Below are positions 33,325 to 42,290 of a stretch of DNA of 63,637 bases, piece after piece. The DNA is taken from the NCBI GenBank assembly GCA_964418595.1, contig CAYQMF010000024.1:1-63637 (forward strand). The letters are read 5' to 3'. The position numbers were made by a program, and so were the translations under genes. The first letter of the stretch is position 1. Every line of letters starts with the position of its first letter. Under the pieces are notes generated by a model. The model was not told the DNA's origin. It ran no database searches and saw only the letters and a list, made by a program, of their open reading frames with translations. This DNA is from CAYQMF01 sp964418595 (GTDB lineage Bacteria; Planctomycetota; UBA1135; UBA2386).

Positions 33325-35513
33325 AGGCGCGCGTCTGGCTGTTGCTCGGGGCGGCCGCAACCAGCGCCGCATGCGTGTGGCGTGACGCGGTGTACGACAC
33401 GCGGCTCACGCCTTCGGGAGACGCCCCGGTCGACGCCGCGCGCACGACCGGATCATCGACATCGCCTGCGCAGCCATCAGCCGGTACCGTTCCCGCCCCC
33501 GGTCCGGGTCCCGGCGGGCCAAACGTGCCGCGCGGGGCGGACGGCGTGCCGCTTCCCCGTCCGGCCTACAGCGCACCGTCGGTGACTCCCGTGCCGCTGC
33601 TCGGGATGTTGATCCTCGCGACCGAAGCGCCGCCCGCCAGCGCCGTGGCGACCCTGCGCCTCTCGCTCCCGGTGGGCGGCGCGAGCGGCGCGGTCGGCCT
33701 CGCCGCGCTCACCGCGGAGGTGGTTGCCGAACTCGCACCGCCTTCCCTCCCCGGGGGAAGCCTGCGCCGCGCGCTCGAACTCCAGGGCGCGAGCCTCACG
33801 ATCTCCGTCACCGCCGAGACCACCGCGTTCGAAGTGGTCCTGCCGGTGGCCAACCTGGGCCCGGTCCTTGGCGCGCTCGGCGAGCGGCTCGCGCTGCGCA
33901 TCGACCCGGAAGTAACCGGCACCGCCGTCGGTGGCCTTCGGCAAGGCCTCGCGCGACGGCTGGCCGAGGCGCGGCTGCGCGCGCCGCTGCCGACCCTGCT
34001 GGCCACCAACGAGGCGGAGCGCGACGCGGCCCGCACTGTGAGCGAGCTGAATCTGCGCACGGCACACGAGGTCGCGCTCTTCCACCGCGCGCGCTACCGC
34101 GCCGCCGGCGCGCTGCTCGCGCTCTGGGTTCCGGGCAAGCCCACGGCCGAGCAGGTGCTCGCCGTGCGCGACGGCCTGCTGCCCTGGCTCGATCCGCTGA
34201 CCCCGGCCTACAAGCCGGTCGAACTCGTGGAGTCGGCACCGGTGCCGGCAGGACGCTGGATCGAGCGCGACAGCGAGCCACAGGTCGCGCTGTCGCTGCC
34301 CATGCCGGGCATCGGCCATCCGTTTGCGGCCGAGCTGATGGCCCTGCGCGAGTGCTTCTCGCACGAAGGCGTCGGCGGTCGCCTCGACACGGCCACGCAG
34401 GCCCTGGTCGGTCGCAGCGTCGGCTTCGACCCGATCGGCGACGCGCCGGACGACTGCGTGCTGGGCACGAGTGCGAGTGCCGATCTGGTGATCCCACTGT
34501 GGCAGGTGGCAGCGCGCGCGCAGGCTTCCATGCTCTCGCAGCCGCCGAGCAAGGCCGAGCTCGCCGTCGCCGCGGCGCGGGCGCGCCTGCGGCTGCTGGG
34601 CGGGTGCGCCGAACCCAGCGCATGGCTGCGACGCATCACCGAACTCGTGCATCGCCGAGGTACGCTCGACTCGATCACCGACTGCCTGGCTCGCCTCGAG
34701 AGCCCGGAGCGGCTGCGCGTGACCGATGCCCTCGCGACGTTCGCTGCCATTCCCCTGGCCCTGACTGCCGTCGGCAAGCTGCCGTCGACGACGCTGCCCG
34801 CCAACGTCGTCCGCGTGCCGGAGATGGCGCTGCCCCAGGAAGGCGCCGACAACCTCCTGCCGCCGGCAGAGACTGCCGAGCGCGAACGCGCCGCGGCACC
34901 GTACGTCGCCCGCGCCATCGCCGCGCTCGGCGGCGAAGACTCCCTCCGCAACCTGCGCGGCTACCACACCGTGGTGCAGAGCGACGCCGGTGAGGGGCCC
35001 ACCTGCGAAACCACTACGGAGCTGCTGCCCACGGGCGAGCTGCGCGAGACACGCAAGATCCTGGCGACGACCATCGAGACCGTGATCACCAGGAACGCGG
35101 GGCAGGAGGTCGCTTCCGGCCAGCGGATCGAGCTGACGCTCGACGAGATCCGCATGCGCCAGGCCGCGGCGGCGCGCCACCCGCTGCTGCTGCTGGCGCG
35201 CGCGCTCCGTGGCGAACTGCGGCTGCGCCTCGTGTCGCTGCGCGCCGTCGGCGACCGCGAGTTCGCGGTCCTCGAGGCCGACGACGAGCGCTCCGCGCGC
35301 CTGCGCCTCTCGATCGACACCGGCAACGGTCTCCTGCGCGTGGTCGAGCTGCGCGAATGGAACCAGGAGGCCGGGCTGCAGACCACCGTGGACGAGTACG
35401 AGGACTATCGCACCGTCGCCGGCGGCCGGCGCACGCCGTTCTTCAAGACCCGGGCGCTGGGTGACGACCGCGCCCGCCTGCGCACGTCGACGGTGAGCTT
35501 CGAGCCGCGGTGA
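33321..35513 (+). CDS. Lipoprotein with M16-like half and LolA-like C-terminal domain (subunit 2)
   Basis: 730 residues. The N terminus VKARVWLLLGAAATSAAC ends in a lipobox-like SAAC (Cys18), suggesting a lipoprotein, then a Pro/Gly-rich linker (about 35-75). Residues ~85-500 resemble the M16 fold (GAVGLAALTAEVVAEL, MALRECFSHEGVGGRLD) without the HxxEH motif. Residues ~525-730 (AIAALGGEDSLRNLRGYHTV ... EYEDYRTVAGGRRTPFF) look like an outer-membrane lipoprotein-sorting (LolA-like/DUF4292) beta domain. It is translationally coupled to the preceding M16-like gene, with which it probably forms a non-catalytic heterodimer, perhaps a chaperone or lipid-handling complex. Confidence 0.7.
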   Translation: MKARVWLLLGAAATSAACVWRDAVYDTRLTPSGDAPVDAARTTGSSTSPAQPSAGTVPAPGPGPGGPNVPRGADGVPLPRPAYSAPSVTPVPLLGMLILATEAPPASAVATLRLSLPVGGASGAVGLAALTAEVVAELAPPSLPGGSLRRALELQGASLTISVTAETTAFEVVLPVANLGPVLGALGERLALRIDPEVTGTAVGGLRQGLARRLAEARLRAPLPTLLATNEAERDAARTVSELNLRTAHEVALFHRARYRAAGALLALWVPGKPTAEQVLAVRDGLLPWLDPLTPAYKPVELVESAPVPAGRWIERDSEPQVALSLPMPGIGHPFAAELMALRECFSHEGVGGRLDTATQALVGRSVGFDPIGDAPDDCVLGTSASADLVIPLWQVAARAQASMLSQPPSKAELAVAAARARLRLLGGCAEPSAWLRRITELVHRRGTLDSITDCLARLESPERLRVTDALATFAAIPLALTAVGKLPSTTLPANVVRVPEMALPQEGADNLLPPAETAERERAAAPYVARAIAALGGEDSLRNLRGYHTVVQSDAGEGPTCETTTELLPTGELRETRKILATTIETVITRNAGQEVASGQRIELTLDEIRMRQAAAARHPLLLLARALRGELRLRLVSLRAVGDREFAVLEADDERSARLRLSIDTGNGLLRVVELREWNQEAGLQTTVDEYEDYRTVAGGRRTPFFKTRALGDDRARLRTSTVSFEPR

Positions 35514-35519
35514 CGCGGC

Positions 35520-36872
35520 TCAGACCTTCACCGTCACCCAGAACCGCGCGGTCCTGGGCTTGCCTGCAGCATCCTGGTAGTTGACGACCACGATGGTCGA
35601 TCCCGTCGCGGCGACCCCCGTGAAGCAGACCTCCCAGTAGCCGACACGCGCCCCGGTCGCGGCGGTCGCCCGTCCCGGGTGGCTGTTGCCGACGACCACG
35701 GCCGCGTTGCTGCCCGTCCCGAGCGAGACGCACACGGTCTTGCCGACCTGCACGCTCACGTCGATGTTGACCCATTCACCGCCGCCGCCGCCAAGGTACG
35801 CCGCCATGCCGTTCGTGTGTCCGACGTATCCCGCCGCGCCAGCGTCGACCCACACGGCCTGGAAGTCCACTTCGAGCCTGCACAGCGCGTCGCCGTGTGG
35901 AATCGCGAGCCGCGAGACGCTCGTGCCGTTGCCGTCGAACGCCGGCATCGCGAAGCTCACGACCGGCAGCGTGAACAGCCTCCCGATCGGCGCGATCGGG
36001 ATGTCCTGACGGCCGAAGCCAACGAGCAGCATCGGCGTCGCGCCGGGCACGCCGTCGAAGATCTGCAGGGCCATGTCGCGACCCAGGATCGGGGCCGCGA
36101 GCCCCCACGTGGGTCGCCCGCTGCTCCCGAGCTTCGCCTCGCCCCAGATCGCCTGACGGGCATCGAAGACCCCGGACGCGTAGCCATGGAAGCGGATCGG
36201 GATGGCGACGCCCGCGACCGCGGGGAGGACCGCGTGGTTCACGTCGGCCCACACGCTGCCCACGCGCTGGATGGCGTTGCCGGTGATGTAGACCTCCCGC
36301 TCCGTGACCGGAGGAACGAAGTTCGCGCCCTGCAACTGGTACTCGAACCAGTACACGCCGGGTGGCAGCGGCGCCCAGCTCACCGGTACGCGGATGGAGT
36401 GCACTTCGCGGTTCGTGGCGGTCAAGCCGCCGATCAGGGTGCGGTAGCTGTGGAATGTCCCCGCCGGCGGCGCTGTGACCAGGTTGTTGGAGAGATCGCC
36501 ACGGACGACGCTGCTCCCGGGTTGGCGCGGGTCGCCGTCCCAGATCTGCACGTACACGCCGGTGGCCACGGGGCCGACCGCGTTCGTGGCGTAGCCGAAG
36601 ACCTCGATCTCGGTCACGTGCCACGTCCCGCACACGGTGAAGTCGTCGGCCAGCGAGTTGCCGGCGCCGCTCACCCACTGCGCGCCCAGCCCGTAGAAGC
36701 GATGCGCCGGGTGCGACAACCCGCTGTTGTCGAGTGCGCTGACGTCGCGGCCGCCGGCGCCCGCACCGGCGTGGGTGACGATCGGGCCGTTGTCGTGCAG
36801 CACCGCAGGTTGCGCTGCCAACGCCGCGACGAAGACGAGGGGAAAGAGAGCGTGATCGAGAGCTGGGCGCAC
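35520..36872 (-). CDS. Secreted protein of unknown function
   Basis: 450 residues from GTG 36872, chosen because it starts a clean signal peptide (residues ~1-21, ending AALAAQ) and has a GGAGG Shine-Dalgarno 5 nt upstream; the frame is open to 36950. The mature protein is all-beta, with blocks such as FTVCGTWHVTEIEVFGY, VQIWDGDPRQPGSSVV and LPPGVYWFEYQLQGANF, resembling proteins that carry pre-peptidase or jelly-roll domains. The last ~90 residues (VSVQVGKTVCVSLGTG to RFWVTVKV) form a second domain. No catalytic motif was found. Its leader can fold into an unusual structure over the Shine-Dalgarno. Confidence 0.68.
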   Translation of the reverse strand: MRPALDHALFPLVFVAALAAQPAVLHDNGPIVTHAGAGAGGRDVSALDNSGLSHPAHRFYGLGAQWVSGAGNSLADDFTVCGTWHVTEIEVFGYATNAVGPVATGVYVQIWDGDPRQPGSSVVRGDLSNNLVTAPPAGTFHSYRTLIGGLTATNREVHSIRVPVSWAPLPPGVYWFEYQLQGANFVPPVTEREVYITGNAIQRVGSVWADVNHAVLPAVAGVAIPIRFHGYASGVFDARQAIWGEAKLGSSGRPTWGLAAPILGRDMALQIFDGVPGATPMLLVGFGRQDIPIAPIGRLFTLPVVSFAMPAFDGNGTSVSRLAIPHGDALCRLEVDFQAVWVDAGAAGYVGHTNGMAAYLGGGGGEWVNIDVSVQVGKTVCVSLGTGSNAAVVVGNSHPGRATAATGARVGYWEVCFTGVAATGSTIVVVNYQDAAGKPRTARFWVTVKV

Positions 36873-36874
36873 AA

Positions 36875-36948
36875 GAGCCTCCGGAAGGAAGTCGCCCACG
36901 CGACGGACCGGGCCACCCGGTCCCATCGCACGAGCGGGACGGAGGCTC
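36875..36948 (-). promoter_or_regulatory. Structured leader (three-way junction) burying the Shine-Dalgarno
   Basis: On the minus strand GAGCCTCCG (36948-36940) pairs perfectly with CGGAGGCTC (36883-36875), 9 bp. The enclosed segment holds two adjacent hairpins: GGACCGGG/CCCGGTCC (36923-36905, 3-nt loop) and GTCGC/GCGAC (36904-36891, 4-nt loop). The 3' strand of the outer stem contains GGAGG, the ribosome site, and the GTG start follows 2 nt after the stem. The fold would block initiation until opened. Confidence 0.5.
36878..36882 (-). promoter_or_regulatory. Shine-Dalgarno that fixes the GTG 36872 start
   Basis: GGAGG with a 5-nt spacer before GTG. It is one of few clear Shine-Dalgarno sites in the window and lies inside the outer stem of the leader structure. 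Confidence 0.65.
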
Positions 36949-36972
36949 AACCGTCGGATCCCGGCCGACCGG

Positions 36973-38133
36973 TCAGAACCGGATCTCCATCCCTGCGAAA
37001 AGCTGGTGCTTGCCGAGCGTGTCGCGTGTCGGCGACACGGTGGTCCGGTTCTCGTTGTCGAGGAACGAGTAGTTCGCGTAGGCCGTGAAGTTGGTGCCGA
37101 GATCCAGGCGCAGGTCCAGGCCGCCGCCGAAGAACGTCTCCACGTCCGACTGCAGGCCCGACTCGTCGAGGATCCGCACGTACTGCCCGGCGACGAACGG
37201 CGTCACCGACAGGGCGCTGCCGAGGTCGAGGCGCCAGCGGAGCTGGCCGTCGAACCACAGGTTGCCGATCGGCTTGCTCGCGTCGTTGTTGTAGACGCGG
37301 TCTTCGTCGGCGCTGTAGCTGCCGTCGACGACGAAGACGAAGGTCGACGACTCGGTGTGCGGGAAGTACCACTCGAGATGGCCGCGGCCGCGCCACAGAC
37401 CCGAAGGCAGCTCGGACTCGTAGATGCCGACGGTGCCGAATGCGCCGTCGCTGTCGTTCTGCTCGCGTTCGACGCCGACGGAGAACAGGAACCCGCCGTT
37501 GGGCCGACCCGTCGTGCGCGCCGTGGTCAGCGTCTGGTGCTCGAGCGTGATCTTGCCGCCGTAGCCGTTGAAGTCCTCGGGGATGACGTAGTTCGCCGCC
37601 GTGGTCTCGTTGCGGCTGAACTCGTAGCGCTTGTAGAACACCCCGAGTTCGACCCGGAACTCGCGATCCATCAACCGCGACGCCGCAAGCGCCGCGCCGT
37701 AGTCCGACCCCTCGTAGCGCCCGGTCGGCACCCAGTTGCCGTTGCGGTAGAACCCCTCGCGGTAGTACGGGTACACGCGCCCGAAGACCTCCAGGCGGTT
37801 CTGGCCATCGCGCCCCGACTGCGGGTCGTCCTTCACGGTCGCGTAGAGACCGTCGAAGCCCGCGTACGCGAGCAGCACGGCGTTCTGGCTGCCGAACCCC
37901 CGGCGCCGGAAGTACACGTGCCCGTCCGGTGCGACGACTTCCTGCAGCCCGATCGACTTGTCCTCGGCGCTGCCCGGGAAACCGAGACCGACGCCGGCAC
38001 GCACTTGCAGCAGGTTCTCGCCCTCGTTCTTGCGGTTGCGGACGAGGGTGAGGTCGGAGTACGACTGCGCCCCGAGAGCGGCGGCGAGCAGCGCGCACGG
38101 AAGCGGGCACAGGACGTGGGACAGGCGCGGCAT
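36973..38133 (-). CDS. Predicted outer-membrane beta-barrel protein
   Basis: 386 residues. A Sec signal peptide (MPRLSHVLCPLPCALLAAALGAQ) is followed by regularly alternating amphipathic strands with aromatic girdles (for example RLEVFGRVYPYYREGF, FTAYANYSFLD). The protein ends in LFAGMEIRF, with the terminal phenylalanine that BAM uses as a signal. About 14-16 strands can be drawn. It probably forms a pore or receptor in the outer membrane; the substrate is unknown. A TACCGT box lies 8 nt before the ATG. It is followed on the same strand, after 100 nt, by the secreted protein with the structured leader. Confidence 0.72.
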   Translation of the reverse strand: MPRLSHVLCPLPCALLAAALGAQSYSDLTLVRNRKNEGENLLQVRAGVGLGFPGSAEDKSIGLQEVVAPDGHVYFRRRGFGSQNAVLLAYAGFDGLYATVKDDPQSGRDGQNRLEVFGRVYPYYREGFYRNGNWVPTGRYEGSDYGAALAASRLMDREFRVELGVFYKRYEFSRNETTAANYVIPEDFNGYGGKITLEHQTLTTARTTGRPNGGFLFSVGVEREQNDSDGAFGTVGIYESELPSGLWRGRGHLEWYFPHTESSTFVFVVDGSYSADEDRVYNNDASKPIGNLWFDGQLRWRLDLGSALSVTPFVAGQYVRILDESGLQSDVETFFGGGLDLRLDLGTNFTAYANYSFLDNENRTTVSPTRDTLGKHQLFAGMEIRF

Positions 38134-38141
38134 GGGAGGGG

Positions 38142-38147
38142 ACGGTA
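38142..38147 (-). promoter_or_regulatory. Candidate -10 box of the outer-membrane barrel gene
   Basis: Minus-strand TACCGT, ending 8 nt before ATG 38133. Confidence 0.35.
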
Positions 38148-38214
38148 GCGGCGAGGGTGGCCGAGGGAGAGATGTGTTTGGCCCGAGCGGGACAGGTCGG
38201 CGGCAGGGCGCGCC

Positions 38215-41200
38215 CTACCGTGCCTTCCGCACCCACTCCTGCGCGATGGCCGCGAGGTCCAGCGGTTCGCCGGGCGTGGGCGCGAAGTACTGCCGCTCCA
38301 CGCGCACGATCTCGGCGTCGAGCTCCGCGTGCGCCGATGCGTCGAGCCCATTGCCGCTCTGGATCTCGCGCAGCAGACCGAGCACCGCGAACGGTGTGGC
38401 CGGTTCCGGAACCCGCCACCGCGCAACCGCGCCCTCGCCGCGCCCACGCAGCGCCCGCCGCCATCCGAAGAACCCGAGCGCGACGGCCAGCACACCCAGC
38501 AGCGTCCACAGCCAGGGGAACCCGCGGTCGTCGTAGCGGCGCTCGAGGTCGATCTCGGCGCCGACGGTGGCGAGATCGGCATCCACGTAGCGCTGATGGA
38601 CGAGCTTCGTGTCCTCACGCTTCGCGCTCGCGAACCGGAAGCGCGTTGGTGGCGCCGCGCCTTCGGCGGCCTTCAACGTCACCAACCACAGACGCTCCGA
38701 GCGGACGTGCTCGCGATCGTCGGCGAACTCACTCACCGCGAGCCCCTGGTCGTCGCGCTTGACGACCACGAACCCGTCCGCGTGCAGGTCGAGCAACTGG
38801 TCGAGGTCCGGCACCAGCCCATCGGCGCTGGCCTTGATCTCGAGCACGAGCTTGCCCTCTGCGGCCTTGCGCTCGTCGAGGATCTGCGTGACTTCGACGT
38901 TCGTGCAAGGCCGCGGACCCGGCGCCGCGACCGACGCATCGACGACGATCGGCGCCGACTCGATCGGCAACACCGCGTAGCCGGAGGTATCGAGGAAGTC
39001 GAGGTCGAGGCGCAGCGCAGGCACCTTGTCCACCTGCGGACCACGCGCCTTCAGCAGCAGGTACGCATACGGCGTCACCCGCCAACCGTAGTCGTCGGTT
39101 GCCTTGCTGCGCACGTCCTCCGCGTTGAAGGTCACCGACAGGATCTCGAAGTGCTCCTGCAGGGCCTGCGCCGCCGCCTCTTGGAACTTGTCGCGATAGT
39201 TCTCGGTCGGCCGCCCGTAGTTGTAGGCGAACTGCGCGTTGTTCTGGTTCTGCAGGTACTTGGCGAAGCCACCGCTCTCGCGCTCGATCTCGCGCGTGTG
39301 CAGCAGGTCGACGCGCACGCCGAACGGCCGGTCGGCCCCCACCGCGGCATCGCCATCCACGTGCGCCACGAGCCTGATCTCGTGCACGAGGTCGTTGTAG
39401 TACTCGAACACCTTGCGCGCTTCCGCGGCGCGCGGGTGGTCGCCGACGATGTCGAAGCCGGCGCGCAGGTAGCGCGACTTCACTTGCGGCCGCACCGCGC
39501 TCAGGCGCGTGAACAGGTTGTTGGCGAACATGGCGCGGTGCTTCTCACCCGCCTCGCCGGACAACGCCTCGAGCGCGGCGCGGATCGCCGCCGGCTGGCT
39601 GTTGGCCAGCGCGTTCTCGTCGCTCACTGCGGCGAGGTCGCAGGCTCCGAGCGCCGCGTAGAACCACGTGTCGAAGGCGTCCGTGGTCCACTCGTCCGCG
39701 GGCAGGGCCTCGACGCCCGTGGCATAGCTCGCCGCCGCAGCCGCGAGCTTGCCGAGCGCGGCGAGACGCTTGCCCGCGAACTCCGAACTCTTCGCGACCT
39801 CCTGGCGGAAGTTGTTCTCGTCGTGTTCGAGCGACGCCTGCGCCATGAGGAGCCCCCAATGCTCGGCGTGCTTCTGGCGGGCGCGCGCCACGACCGCGCC
39901 TGCGGTCTCGTACCCGGCCAGCACCTCGCGCTCGATGTCCTTCTGGTTGCGCTTGGTCTTGGCGTTCTCCTGCACGTTGGGGCGGCGCCACACGCTCGCG
40001 AGGTTCGTGCGCATCCGCTGCGCCAGCGAGGTCAGCGTCTTCGGCGACAGCGCGTCGAGCGCGCCGAACACCTTCTCGACCGCCTCGAGGCGGTAGACCT
40101 CGGCGGTGCTGTGGCATTGCGTGAACGCGTCGACCAGCAGCTGCTCGTCGAGTCCCCCGATCGGCAGCGCGCGCAGGCGCACGGCCAGCGCCGCCAGCTC
40201 CGCGAGGTTGCGCTCCTGCTTCGACCGCGTCAGGGGGATGGCGTTCGCGCGCTGGTCGAAGCCGTACATGAACATGTACTGGTTGGTGCGCTGGTTCGTC
40301 TGGTTGGGGTTGTGGTTGCGCGCCCACACCCGCAGGAACTCCTCCGCGAGGGTCTTGGCGCGGACAGCGTGACTGGTCGCGAGCGTCTCGATCAGCGGGA
40401 ACGCCTGGTCCTCGTCGTTGACCTTCAGATAGAGCTGCGCGAGCACCGCGACGAAGGTCGGCCGCCGGCCGGCGTCGATCAGCTCCTCCCACGCGCCGGT
40501 CGGCCGCGTCGGCAGCAGGTCGGCGGGCGCCATCGGCTGCACCGGCAGGTTCTGCCGCTGGTTGAACGACTGGTAGAAGATGTTGCCGTACGCATCCCGC
40601 TGCAGGTACGGCGTCATGCTGTCGGCCTCGGAGTTGCCGTACGCGTAGTTCGCTTCGTCGATCCAGTTCGCCGCCAGCAGGTTGAGCACCTCGCGCCACT
40701 CCTGGGCGCGCGCCGGCGCCGCCCGCAGCAGGGCGTCGACCGCGGTCTTCTGCAGCTCGAGGCTCTTCTGCCGGAACTTCGTGTCGTGGGTGCGCTGCTG
40801 CATGCCCTGCGCCGCGAAGGTGCCGATCGTCGCCAGCACCTCCATGCCGCGCTCCGGTCGAACCGCGAAGCTCTCGGCCAGCCACGCCTCGCCGAGTTCG
40901 CTGCGGATGCGTGGCGCCAGCTCGACTGCGCGGCGCAGACCCTCGGCCTTGTCGGCGTCGCGCACCTTGCCGGCGGCGAGCACCGCCTGAGTGGCCCTCC
41001 ACGCCCGCTCGAGGTGCACGGGCATCTCCTCCTTCTGGTGCATCGCGAGCGCGTGGCGCGCGATCAGGTTGAGCGCCTCGCGATCGTCGGCCGCAACCGC
41101 TTCGTCCAACGTCGGCAGGAAGGGCAGGAGTTCGACGTCCTGGCCGATGGCCGCGAGCATGAGCGCGCCCAGGCGGCGCGTGAACACCCGCTCGGTCGCG

Positions 41201-42132
41201 GCGAGTCCCGCCTGCCGGCGCAGGCTCGCGATCCACTCCTCGAGCGCATAGCCGCCATCGAGCGCGCGCCGCACGATCGCCGCGAGCATCTGGATGTGGT
41301 TGCGCTGCAGGTTGCGGTCGGCGTCCACCGGCGCAGGCTCCGTCGGCGGCGGCGCGTTGGCGGCGGGCGGCTTTGGCGGCACCGCCGGCGCGGCCGCGGC
41401 GAGGCCGAGCACGTCGGCGAAGTCAAAGGCGTTGTTCTCGCGGAGGTTGGTGGGGATGCGGTTGTTGCCCTGTTGCAGGAACTGTGGGTTGCCGAGGTTG
41501 CCGAGCAGGTACTCGTACGCAGGGCGACGCTCCGCGTCGGGGAGCGTCATGAGGAAGGCGCCGACGCGATCCCAGCGGCCCAGGGTCACGTTGCGTTCGA
41601 ACAGGCCGAGGTCGTAGGTCAGCCTGCGCTCGGCGCGGGCCTTCTCCTTCGCCGCCGCCGCAGCGGCCGCGGCTGCCGCGGGATCGGCCGTCGGTGCTGG
41701 CGGCGGTGGTGCCGTCTCCGTCGCCGCGGTCTCCGGCGGCGGCGCCTCGGTCGGAGGCTTGTCGCCCGCCGGTGCGGGCGGTGTCGCCTCCGCCGCCTCG
41801 CTCTCCTCCTTGAACGGCTCCGGCTCCGCGCGCGACCACGCCTGCAGGATCGTGGACGGCCGCCGATCGAACTGCAGCCGCTGGATCTTCTGCAGCGCGG
41901 CGCCAGGGTTCGCGGCGGCCGCACTCACGCCGGCCGTGTTCACCGCCGCGCCGGCCTGGTTGGCTTGTGCCGCATCGAGGAGCGCCTGCAGCTCCGGGGG
42001 GATCCGACCCGACGCGGTGGCGCTCGGCGGCACCAGGCGAATGGGACGACCCGAGGTCGTCGTCTGCGCGACGAGCCCGACGCAGAGGCAGATCGGCGCG
42101 AGCGAGAGGAAGGCGCGGAACGACTTCGTCAT
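38215..42132 (-). CDS. Large periplasmic protein with C-terminal membrane anchor
   Basis: 1305 residues, the longest gene here. A signal peptide (ending VGLVAQ, about 22) is followed by a low-complexity Ala/Pro/Glu region (about 100-170, with a ten-alanine run). A long, mostly helical, TPR-like body follows, with repeats such as AAAPAVPPKPPAANAPP linkers and LYLKVNDEDQAFPLIETLA. One transmembrane helix (about 1205-1225, LWTLLGVLAVALGFFGW) precedes a ~70-residue cytosolic tail. A beta-rich domain (about 1000-1200) sits before the helix. No enzyme motif was found. A TAGGCT box 7 nt upstream of the ATG suggests a leaderless transcript. The downstream-facing TPR-like gene at 42291 has the same orientation. 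Confidence 0.7.
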   Translation of the reverse strand: MTKSFRAFLSLAPICLCVGLVAQTTTSGRPIRLVPPSATASGRIPPELQALLDAAQANQAGAAVNTAGVSAAAANPGAALQKIQRLQFDRRPSTILQAWSRAEPEPFKEESEAAEATPPAPAGDKPPTEAPPPETAATETAPPPPAPTADPAAAAAAAAAAKEKARAERRLTYDLGLFERNVTLGRWDRVGAFLMTLPDAERRPAYEYLLGNLGNPQFLQQGNNRIPTNLRENNAFDFADVLGLAAAAPAVPPKPPAANAPPPTEPAPVDADRNLQRNHIQMLAAIVRRALDGGYALEEWIASLRRQAGLAATERVFTRRLGALMLAAIGQDVELLPFLPTLDEAVAADDREALNLIARHALAMHQKEEMPVHLERAWRATQAVLAAGKVRDADKAEGLRRAVELAPRIRSELGEAWLAESFAVRPERGMEVLATIGTFAAQGMQQRTHDTKFRQKSLELQKTAVDALLRAAPARAQEWREVLNLLAANWIDEANYAYGNSEADSMTPYLQRDAYGNIFYQSFNQRQNLPVQPMAPADLLPTRPTGAWEELIDAGRRPTFVAVLAQLYLKVNDEDQAFPLIETLATSHAVRAKTLAEEFLRVWARNHNPNQTNQRTNQYMFMYGFDQRANAIPLTRSKQERNLAELAALAVRLRALPIGGLDEQLLVDAFTQCHSTAEVYRLEAVEKVFGALDALSPKTLTSLAQRMRTNLASVWRRPNVQENAKTKRNQKDIEREVLAGYETAGAVVARARQKHAEHWGLLMAQASLEHDENNFRQEVAKSSEFAGKRLAALGKLAAAAASYATGVEALPADEWTTDAFDTWFYAALGACDLAAVSDENALANSQPAAIRAALEALSGEAGEKHRAMFANNLFTRLSAVRPQVKSRYLRAGFDIVGDHPRAAEARKVFEYYNDLVHEIRLVAHVDGDAAVGADRPFGVRVDLLHTREIERESGGFAKYLQNQNNAQFAYNYGRPTENYRDKFQEAAAQALQEHFEILSVTFNAEDVRSKATDDYGWRVTPYAYLLLKARGPQVDKVPALRLDLDFLDTSGYAVLPIESAPIVVDASVAAPGPRPCTNVEVTQILDERKAAEGKLVLEIKASADGLVPDLDQLLDLHADGFVVVKRDDQGLAVSEFADDREHVRSERLWLVTLKAAEGAAPPTRFRFASAKREDTKLVHQRYVDADLATVGAEIDLERRYDDRGFPWLWTLLGVLAVALGFFGWRRALRGRGEGAVARWRVPEPATPFAVLGLLREIQSGNGLDASAHAELDAEIVRVERQYFAPTPGEPLDLAAIAQEWVRKAR

Positions 42133-42139
42133 CCCGCCA

Positions 42140-42145
42140 AGCCTA
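42140..42145 (-). promoter_or_regulatory. Candidate -10 box of the 1305-residue gene
   Basis: Minus-strand TAGGCT, ending 7 nt before ATG 42132. Confidence 0.4.
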
Positions 42146-42169
42146 ATCGGAAAGCCGGCCCGGGCGACC

Positions 42170-42217
42170 GCTCCGACTCCGGCTACGAGCCGGTGCCGTC
42201 CGGCGGAGGACCGGAGC
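42170..42217. repeat. Nested inverted repeats between two minus-strand genes
   Basis: GCTCCG (42170-42175) pairs with CGGAGC (42212-42217). Inside are CCGGCT/AGCCGG (42179-42193, 3-nt loop) and GTCC/GGAC (42198-42211). It lies 73 nt past the stop of the TPR-like gene and upstream of the next gene's -10 box, so it could protect or terminate a transcript. The outer stem is only 6 bp in GC-rich DNA and may be chance. Confidence 0.3.
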
Positions 42218-42290
42218 TGGCGCCGCGCGCGTCACCGGCCTTCTTGGCAGAACTCTTCTGGCCGCGACCGCGGCCGGTTCCACAACCCTG

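Noticed and set aside
41640..41700. The GCC/GCG-rich run in the 1305-residue gene as a DNA repeat element
   Set aside because: It encodes a ten-alanine linker between Pro/Ala-rich segments and is explained by protein composition.
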